Below, piece after piece: positions 5,220 to 11,579 of a stretch of 28,094 nucleotides of DNA. Below the pieces are notes generated by a model. The model worked only from the letters and a program-made list of their open reading frames with translations. It was not told where the DNA came from and did no database searches. The first letter of the stretch is position 1. Each line of letters begins with the position of its first letter. The position numbers and the translations under genes are program-made. The stretch is from an uncultured Bacilli bacterium (GTDB lineage: Bacteria > Bacillota_I > Bacilli_A > RF39 > UBA660): assembly GCA_934086355.1 (NCBI GenBank), contig CAKOID010000007.1, positions 1 through 28,094 on the forward strand, written 5' to 3'.

Positions 5220-8069
5220 ATGAATTATGTTAATTTAGGAATAGTATTAGATTATACATTATTAAATAGTTTAGTTAAAATAGATAATTTAGTAGAATAT
5301 GCAAATAATAATGATATTAAAGTACTAGGTATATTGAATGATAATTTATATAGTACTATGGAATTTTATACTAAATGTAAAAATAATAATATAAAACCTA
5401 TTGTTGGTTTAATAAAAGAAATAAATTCTTTAGAATATTATTTGTATCCTAAAAATTATGAAGGTTTAGTAGATTTATTTAATGAAAGATTTTATACCGA
5501 TAATATTATTTGTGTTATACCAAGTAAATCAAAAGAATTATATAATAAAATTAATATTGTTGGTAAATATATTAGTTATATAAATAAAGATGAATTAAAT
5601 GATAGTTTAAGTATTACTAATAATGTAGTATCAATAAATAAAGTGTATAGTTTAGATAAAGAAACTGTTAAGTATGTAAATTATTTACATATGATAGATA
5701 AAGGTTTAACTATTAGTGATTATAGTTTTCTTGATTATAGTAATAATGTAATTGGTAAAAATTATGATGATTTTGATATTAGTACAACTATACAGTTTAG
5801 TAATATGATTGATATTAATATTTGTTCTGATAAAAAATATATACCTAAATATTGTGATGATAGTTATGATTTTTTAAAAAAATTATGTAATAAAGGACTT
5901 ATTAAAAGACTTAATAATAAAGTTAGTGATGAATATAAGAATAGATTAGAGTATGAACTTAATGTAATTAAGAATATGGGATATGTTGATTATTTTTTAA
6001 TAGTTTATGATTATGTAAGGTATGCTAAAGTAAATGATATTATGGTTGGACCTGGAAGGGGTAGTGCTGCTGGTAGTTTAGTTAGTTATACGTTAGGTAT
6101 AACTGAAATAGATCCTATTAAATATAATTTATTATTTGAAAGATTTTTAAATCCTGAAAGAGTTACTATGCCAGATATTGATATAGATTTTGATGCTACT
6201 AAAAGATATAAAGTAATTGATTATGTTGTTAGTAAGTATGGAAGAGATAAAGTTAGTAATATAATGACATATGGTACTTTAGGCAGTAAACAAGTACTTA
6301 GAGATGTTTCTAGATGTTTAGAAGTTGATAGTAAGATAGTTGATAGATTAAGTAATTTTATAGAGGCTAAAAAAAGTTTAAAAGATAATTTAAATGATAA
6401 TGTAAAAAAGATGATAGAACAATATAGTAATTTAAAGAATGCATATTATGTTGCTATGAAATTAGAAGGAATTAAAAGACAAATTGGAACTCATGCTGCG
6501 GGTGTAGTTATTAGTAGTGTTAGTTTGACTGATTTAGTTCCTGTTATAAAGAATGATAATAGTTATTTGACTGGTTATACAATGGAGTATTTGGAACAAT
6601 TAGGATTATTAAAAATGGATTTTCTTGCTATTAAAGATTTAACTATATTAGATAGTATTATGAAATCTGTTGAAAATAAAATAGGTAGAAAAATTAATAT
6701 ACATTCAGTACCATTAAATGATAAAAAAACATATATAGAATTTTCTAAAGGAAATACTAGTGGTGTTTTTCAATTTGAAAGTAGTGGAATGAAGAATTTT
6801 TTGAGAAAATTAAATCCTAGTAATTTTTCTGATTTAATTGCTGCTATTGCTATATTTAGACCTGGTCCTATGGCAAATATTGACAGTTATATAGCTAGAA
6901 AAAATGGTAAAGAAGAAGTCGATTATATTAGTGATGATTTAAAACCTATTCTTGAAAGTACTCATGGTATTATTATTTATCAGGAACAAATAATGCAAAT
7001 ACTTTCTACAATGGCTCGTTATTCTTTTGCTGAAGCAGACTTAATTAGACGTGCTATTAGCAAAAAGAAAATGAATATTATTGAAGAGGAAAAAAATAAA
7101 TTTATTACTAATTCTGTTAATAATGGTTATAGTGAAGAAACTTCTATGAAAGTATATGATTTAATTATTAAGTTTGCAAATTATGGATTTAATAAAAGTC
7201 ATTCAGTTAGTTATGCATTGATTGGTTATGAAATGTGTTTTTTAAAAACTCATTATCCAATATATTTTTATGAGGCATTATTAAATTACAATATTGGAAG
7301 TGATTTGAAAACAAAAGAATATTTAGGGTGCTTAAAAAGAATGAATATTAATATATGTAAACCTGATATTAATTTAAGTAGTAGTAAATACAAAGTTGTT
7401 GATGATAAAATATTATTGCCATTTAATATAATAAAAACTATTGGAACTAGCGTTAGTGATTTAATAGTAAAGGTAAGAAAAGATGGTTTTAAAGATTATT
7501 TTGATTTTGTAAGAAAAGTTAATGTTAATGGTGTTGGAGAAAAAACTATTCAGTTATTAATAATGTCTGGTTGTTTAGATTCTTTTGGTATTAATAGGCA
7601 TACTATGATGGAAAATTTAAGTAATGCAATAGATTACAGTGAACTTTCTGGTGATGGTGATGATATGTTTGTTAGCGTTCCTAATTTAGAATATTATGAA
7701 GAATATGATAGTGAAGAACTTATAAAGTATGAAAAAGATGTTTTTGGTTTTTATTTATCAGACCATCCTATAGTTAAATATAATAATAGTATTAAATTAA
7801 TAGATTTAAAAGAGTTTTTTGATAAATCTGTTAAACTATATTTATTAGTTGATGAAATGATGAAAATAAAAACTAAGGATGATGCAGATATGGCTTTCTT
7901 AGTTTGTAGTGATGAAACTGATAATGCTGATTTAATTATTTTTCCTAATAAATTTAAATTATTAAATGACATAAAAATAGGAGATATAGTTAATGTATAT
8001 GGTAGAGTAGAAAAAAGATATGATAAATATCAAATATTAGTAAATGATATTAAGAAAGTTTATAAATAG
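5220..8069 (+). CDS. dnaE: DNA polymerase III alpha subunit, DnaE type, with degenerate PHP domain
   Basis: 949-aa replicative polymerase, clearly shorter than Bacillus DnaE (about 1115 aa). The start is ATG 5220 with GAAAGG nine bases upstream. The N-terminal PHP domain keeps its fold pattern (IDNLVEYANNN..., MEFYTKCKNNNIKPIVGL) but has lost the metal ligands: where Bacillus DnaE has HLQVHS and TDDH this protein has NLGIVL and LNDN. The polymerase core is intact: GPGRGSAAGS (277-286), the catalytic pair in PDIDIDF (Asp319/321/323 region) and the third acidic residue in KMDFLAIKDLT (Asp467). A helix-hairpin-helix segment (NGVGEKTIQLLIMSG) and a C-terminal OB-fold (IKIGDIVNVYGRVEK) follow. DnaE extends primers before PolC takes over in Firmicutes. 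Its last 11 codons make up the left copy of the 32-bp repeat that borders the downstream cassette. Confidence 0.95.
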   Translation: MNYVNLGIVLDYTLLNSLVKIDNLVEYANNNDIKVLGILNDNLYSTMEFYTKCKNNNIKPIVGLIKEINSLEYYLYPKNYEGLVDLFNERFYTDNIICVIPSKSKELYNKINIVGKYISYINKDELNDSLSITNNVVSINKVYSLDKETVKYVNYLHMIDKGLTISDYSFLDYSNNVIGKNYDDFDISTTIQFSNMIDINICSDKKYIPKYCDDSYDFLKKLCNKGLIKRLNNKVSDEYKNRLEYELNVIKNMGYVDYFLIVYDYVRYAKVNDIMVGPGRGSAAGSLVSYTLGITEIDPIKYNLLFERFLNPERVTMPDIDIDFDATKRYKVIDYVVSKYGRDKVSNIMTYGTLGSKQVLRDVSRCLEVDSKIVDRLSNFIEAKKSLKDNLNDNVKKMIEQYSNLKNAYYVAMKLEGIKRQIGTHAAGVVISSVSLTDLVPVIKNDNSYLTGYTMEYLEQLGLLKMDFLAIKDLTILDSIMKSVENKIGRKINIHSVPLNDKKTYIEFSKGNTSGVFQFESSGMKNFLRKLNPSNFSDLIAAIAIFRPGPMANIDSYIARKNGKEEVDYISDDLKPILESTHGIIIYQEQIMQILSTMARYSFAEADLIRRAISKKKMNIIEEEKNKFITNSVNNGYSEETSMKVYDLIIKFANYGFNKSHSVSYALIGYEMCFLKTHYPIYFYEALLNYNIGSDLKTKEYLGCLKRMNINICKPDINLSSSKYKVVDDKILLPFNIIKTIGTSVSDLIVKVRKDGFKDYFDFVRKVNVNGVGEKTIQLLIMSGCLDSFGINRHTMMENLSNAIDYSELSGDGDDMFVSVPNLEYYEEYDSEELIKYEKDVFGFYLSDHPIVKYNNSIKLIDLKEFFDKSVKLYLLVDEMMKIKTKDDADMAFLVCSDETDNADLIIFPNKFKLLNDIKIGDIVNVYGRVEKRYDKYQILVNDIKKVYK
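8034..8065 (+). repeat. 32-bp direct repeat, left copy (dnaE 3' end)
   Basis: Bases 8034-8065 are identical to 13923-13954. Here they encode the last dnaE residues (ILVNDIKKVYK). The preceding and following bases differ between copies, so the match is exactly 32 bp. Together the copies bracket the three-gene surface cassette. Confidence 0.9.
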
Positions 8070-8094
8070 GATAGATTATTCTATTTATTTTTTT
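8064..8094 (+). terminator. Intrinsic terminator after dnaE
   Basis: AAATAGGA (8064-8071) pairs with TTCTATTT (8079-8086) including one G-U, seven-base loop, followed by A and seven T. The dnaE TAG stop is in the stem. It lies inside the putative inserted segment, so it may have arrived with the insertion. Confidence 0.7.
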
Positions 8095-8185
8095 ATTATA
8101 ATGTTGAGGCATTTTCATAAGTTAATAATAAAAAAAATATCATAAATTAATTAAAAATTTGATAAGCTTAGATAATAAAAAAATC

Positions 8186-8211
8186 ATTAATTAAAGTTTA
8201 CATTAATTAAT
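8186..8211. promoter_or_regulatory. Inverted repeat around the -35 of the cassette promoter (candidate operator)
   Basis: ATTAATTAA (8186-8194) and TTAATTAAT (8203-8211) are perfect 9-bp inverted arms separated by eight bases that carry most of the -35 hexamer (8197-8202). The position suits a repressor operator, but an AT-only palindrome in such DNA may be chance. Confidence 0.3.
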
Positions 8212-8225
8212 AATTTTGATATACT
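8197..8225 (+). promoter_or_regulatory. SigA promoter of the surface cassette
   Basis: TTTACA (8197-8202), 17-bp spacer, extended -10 TGA-TATACT (8217-8225). The predicted start is about 8232, some 30 bases before the first gene. The remaining non-coding stretch 8095-8196 shows only AT-rich sequence without a gene. Confidence 0.7.
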
Positions 8226-8262
8226 TATTTTGAAATATGATAGGTGAGAATGATGTGATTTT

Positions 8263-8790
8263 ATGGAAAAGTTTTTTATTATGATAAAATCTTTTGTTTA
8301 TCAACATAAGATATTATTTTTTTTAATATTAACTTTATTTGTGTTTTTAATTGTATTTATTATAATTTTTAAGATTTATGGTTATGATTTTATAAATTAT
8401 AGAAAGATAGTGTTCAAACGAACAGAAATATGTGATGATAACTTTATATTATCAGATACAAAAAATTACAATTTATATAATATAATCGGAACTATAGAAT
8501 ATAAAGAAAAAGTTTGGATATTAAATAATAATGATATAGAATCATTAGCTATTAAATCTTTTAAAGGTTCTCCAGCAAAAGAAGGAAAAGCAGAGATATC
8601 TGTTATTGATTGTGAAAATAAAACTAGTAGAACATTAAAAGGAAGATACAAAAAATATAAGAAGAATTATATTGTAGTATATTTAAATGATGAGGTATTT
8701 TTATATTATTTTGATAAAAAAGAAAACAGTTTAAAAGATTATTTTAATTATAAAAAAGGTAGAGATGTAAGGTACACAAAAGTAAAGTAG
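8263..8790 (+). CDS. Single-pass membrane protein of unknown function, first gene of the surface cassette
   Basis: 175 aa. A long hydrophobic helix (about residues 18-39, ILFFLILTLFVFLIVFIIIF) follows a short basic N-terminus, so the protein is probably anchored with its C-terminal domain outside. The rest is a beta-rich Lys/Tyr-rich domain containing YNIIGTIEYKEKVWIL, two cysteines (ICDDN, IDCENK) and LKGRYKKYKKNYIVVYLNDEVFLYYF. ATG 8263 is preceded only by a distant AGGTGAG; ATG 8281 is preceded by GGAAAAG at a better distance and could be the true start (169 aa). It lies eight bases upstream of the prepilin-like gene and is surely co-transcribed. I recognise no family; a membrane accessory or minor pseudopilin-like partner is a guess from context. 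Confidence 0.65.
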   Translation: MEKFFIMIKSFVYQHKILFFLILTLFVFLIVFIIIFKIYGYDFINYRKIVFKRTEICDDNFILSDTKNYNLYNIIGTIEYKEKVWILNNNDIESLAIKSFKGSPAKEGKAEISVIDCENKTSRTLKGRYKKYKKNYIVVYLNDEVFLYYFDKKENSLKDYFNYKKGRDVRYTKVK

Positions 8791-8798
8791 GAGTAATT

Positions 8799-11579
8799 AT
8801 GAATAAAAGAGGTTTTACACTTATAGAAATTATAGTTTGTTTAGTTTTATTAAGTTTAATTTTAACTACATTCATTATTTCTTTAAATAAAAATCAAAAA
8901 AATAATTATATTACCTATACATCTTTAGAAAAAAATATTCTTAATGCAGCAGATGTGTTAGTAAATATGAATAAAGATGATAATAACAATAATTATGCAG
9001 AGCAATTGTATTTAGGGGCACAAGGTGTAGAAATAAAAATTACTAAATTAGTTGATGAAGGGTTACTTGATAATAACACAATAGATAAAATAGTAAAAGA
9101 ACAAAATGAAAAAGGTAATAAAATTACAAAGTTGGATGTAGAAAAATATTATGTTTTAGTACTCAATGGTTCATTAAAAAAAGAAGATGATAATAATAAT
9201 TGTCAAGGTTTAAGTTACTATTTGTCATGGCAAAAAGAAATAAAAGATAACCTGAATAAAGATATTACTTTATATTTGTGTGGAAATAATCCGAATAAAA
9301 ATTCTAGTAAAAAAGTAAAAGCAAAAATAAAGGCAAAAGATGGTTTAGATAAATTTATTTATAATTATTATAGTGGTGATATATTTACTTTAATTGACGA
9401 AGATGACGTAATTATTTCTAAAAATGTTGATGATACTTACAATTTGGAATATGCTAAAAAATATTATATAAGATTTAATGATAATATTTGTGAAAATACG
9501 AATTATATAGATTTAAATAAATTTAACAATGATGATAATTATATATATGTAACTCTAGAGAATGTAAAAAATACTGAAAATAATATTGAGAATATTATAT
9601 ATTATGATGTAAGTAACTATTCTAAGATACAAAAACCGCAATATCAAATAAACTATTTAAAAGATAAAATTGGAAAAAGTAATAGAGAAGCAGCAAGTAT
9701 TTTAAATTATAATAATATAACGCCATATGCAATAAAATTTAAACCATCGAATGTTGCTGTAGATTCAATATACATTAATAAATCAATTAAATATTGTTAT
9801 GGCACAAATTATACTTATAATAGTGATACAAGAAAATATAAATTAACTGGTACGATAGAGTGTAAAAAATATACTCCTGAAAATTCATTTTTTATTAATA
9901 AATATACTTTAAAATCTGAAAATGAAACTTTAGAGGATGTTACAATGTATAAATTAGAGGAAGAAATTGGAAATACATATTTTAGAGGTGTAGAATATAG
10001 TAATTTAGCAACTGAATTTGATGATGGATATTATTACGATTATGATGATGATGGTAAAACATATTTTTATAGAGGAAATATTGAAAATAATTATTTGTCT
10101 TTTGCAGGGTTATTGTGGAGAATAGTAAGAATAAATGGAGATGGGTCTATAAGAATAATATTAGAAGGTGACATCGGTGGAAGTAACTGGTATGATTTTG
10201 ACAATTTTGAATATTATACAGGTTATACATTTGGAGATATTACATACTATCCATTAATAGCAAATAGTGAGAAAACTACACGACAATATATGGATTCTAA
10301 TGAGTATTGTTATTCTGATTTTTATACTTATGATAAAAGTCAAAATAAATATAAATTGAGTGGAGATATATTTTGTGAAAAAATTACTTATGATAATTAC
10401 AATAAAAAATTTAAAAATTTATATACATTAAATCAAACATCAAGAAATGCTACATCATATAAAATGTATAAATTAAGCTCTGCGTCTGATTATAAAACAT
10501 ATTATGCATATGAATATGATACGACAAGTATGAGTAAATTATCTTATATAAATAGTTATGAATATTGTTACGGTTCAGATTATGAAATAGATAAAGGTTA
10601 TTATAAATTAACTGGGACAATAAAATGTGGTTTAAAAATAAACTCAAGCAATTATAAGTCTTATCAAAATTATTATACTTTAGCAAAGAATAATAAAGAT
10701 TCTACTAATGCAATAATGTATAAATTTATGGATTGTCCAAATTGTAAAAGTGGTGCATGGAATCGGAATGATTCTTATAACTATAGAACTTATTTAACAC
10801 CAATTCCAAATTATTTAAATTCAGAAATATCTAATTCTAATGCTAAAAGCAGATTAGATGAATGGTATGAATCGACTTTAATGGATTATGATAGTTTTAT
10901 TTGTACATCTACATTTTGTAATGATACATCAACCCCATTATCAAATAGTTATTATTATTCTTCATATAATTCATATAATTCATATAATAGATTAGCAAGT
11001 TCAAATTCAACTAGAAATCCTACTTTTAAATGTAATGCGCATAGTAAATATGGTGGAAAATATTATGAAAAAATAGGTTTAATTACAGCAGATGAATTAT
11101 CATTTGCGGGAGCAAGTTATAATTCTGCAAACAGTAATTATTATTTAAAATATGGTAAGTCTTTTTGGACAATGACACCATTTAATAAAGACAACATGTT
11201 TACTTCAAATATATATGAAAATAGTGAATCATATTCAGGTAGTACGTGGTATACTGATTCAGTTGGAGGCTATCATGAAGTAACAACTTCTGAAGAATGG
11301 GAAGCATGTATTTCAGGTGAGCTAGATTGTTCATCAAGTGGTGGTTATTCTCATGCTGCTGTAAACTATAATATATTTAGTTCTACTAATATAAAAAAAA
11401 TCACATCACAAATATATTCATATGATGGAGATGCAAGTATTGTATTAAGGCCAGTTATAAATTTAAAAGAGGACACAATTGTTTATGAAAAAGGCAATGG
11501 AACATATGGAAATCCATATGTTGTAGATACAAAATACGAGGATTTACTTTATAAACAAATGATGGAAGGGGGATATTAA
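8799..11579 (+). CDS. Large modular surface protein with type IV prepilin N-terminus
   Basis: 926 aa with TAGGAG six bases before ATG 8799. The N-terminus MNKRG-FTLIE followed by a hydrophobic helix (residues 6-29) is a type III (prepilin) signal, cleaved after Gly5 by prepilin peptidase. Beyond it come a charged stalk (30 to about 320), a 60-residue two-cysteine repeat (about 329-390), and an FAGLLWRIVRINGDGS domain (about 433-470). Two more two-cysteine repeats lie inside the 590-bp block shared with the next gene (codons 472-667), and a C-terminal part holds STFCND, KIGLITADELSFAGAS, FWTMTPF and VLRPVINL. That last pattern resembles the DUF6273/C-type-lectin-like domains of gut Firmicutes surface proteins. 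At this size it is a pilin-like adhesin rather than an ordinary pilin. Its stop overlaps the next start by one base, so the two are translationally coupled. A 9-bp triplet repeat is at 10961-10987. Confidence 0.8.
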   Translation: MNKRGFTLIEIIVCLVLLSLILTTFIISLNKNQKNNYITYTSLEKNILNAADVLVNMNKDDNNNNYAEQLYLGAQGVEIKITKLVDEGLLDNNTIDKIVKEQNEKGNKITKLDVEKYYVLVLNGSLKKEDDNNNCQGLSYYLSWQKEIKDNLNKDITLYLCGNNPNKNSSKKVKAKIKAKDGLDKFIYNYYSGDIFTLIDEDDVIISKNVDDTYNLEYAKKYYIRFNDNICENTNYIDLNKFNNDDNYIYVTLENVKNTENNIENIIYYDVSNYSKIQKPQYQINYLKDKIGKSNREAASILNYNNITPYAIKFKPSNVAVDSIYINKSIKYCYGTNYTYNSDTRKYKLTGTIECKKYTPENSFFINKYTLKSENETLEDVTMYKLEEEIGNTYFRGVEYSNLATEFDDGYYYDYDDDGKTYFYRGNIENNYLSFAGLLWRIVRINGDGSIRIILEGDIGGSNWYDFDNFEYYTGYTFGDITYYPLIANSEKTTRQYMDSNEYCYSDFYTYDKSQNKYKLSGDIFCEKITYDNYNKKFKNLYTLNQTSRNATSYKMYKLSSASDYKTYYAYEYDTTSMSKLSYINSYEYCYGSDYEIDKGYYKLTGTIKCGLKINSSNYKSYQNYYTLAKNNKDSTNAIMYKFMDCPNCKSGAWNRNDSYNYRTYLTPIPNYLNSEISNSNAKSRLDEWYESTLMDYDSFICTSTFCNDTSTPLSNSYYYSSYNSYNSYNRLASSNSTRNPTFKCNAHSKYGGKYYEKIGLITADELSFAGASYNSANSNYYLKYGKSFWTMTPFNKDNMFTSNIYENSESYSGSTWYTDSVGGYHEVTTSEEWEACISGELDCSSSGGYSHAAVNYNIFSSTNIKKITSQIYSYDGDASIVLRPVINLKEDTIVYEKGNGTYGNPYVVDTKYEDLLYKQMMEGGY
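9783..9967 (+). repeat. Two-cysteine protein repeat, unit 1 of the 926-aa protein
   Basis: This encodes KYCYGTNYTYNSD...KYKLTGTIECKK...YTLKSEN...MYKL. It shares the pattern Y-C-Y/x, YKL-x-G-x-I-x-C, Y-x-T-L, x-MYK with the units at about 10295-10490 and 10554-10736, and with their counterparts at about 12832-13027 and 13091-13273. Similarity is at protein level; the DNA of this unit has diverged from the others. Confidence 0.7.
10212..10801 (+). repeat. 590-bp near-identical block, copy A
   Basis: This matches 12749-13338 base for base at a constant offset of 2537 bp except two positions: G versus A in the codon after the ACTACA stretch near 10282, and T versus G in TATACT/TATACG near 10328. 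Both copies are in the same codon phase (codons 472 and 391). Flanking DNA is clearly more diverged, so the block edges are sharp. Confidence 0.95.
10961..10987 (+). repeat. In-frame 9-bp tandem repeat (three units)
   Basis: TTCATATAA occurs three times head to tail, encoding SYN-SYN-SYN within a Ser/Tyr/Asn-rich linker. Copy-number change would lengthen or shorten the protein without a frameshift. It is absent from the paralogous gene. Confidence 0.85.

Noticed and set aside
8095..8262. Small gene or RNA in the gap after dnaE
   Set aside because: Only AT-rich sequence, a promoter and an inverted repeat are visible; no frame with a ribosome binding site and no stable GC-containing fold.
10961..10987. 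Phase-variation tract
   Set aside because: The repeat unit is 9 bp, so copy changes stay in frame and would alter length but not switch the gene off.
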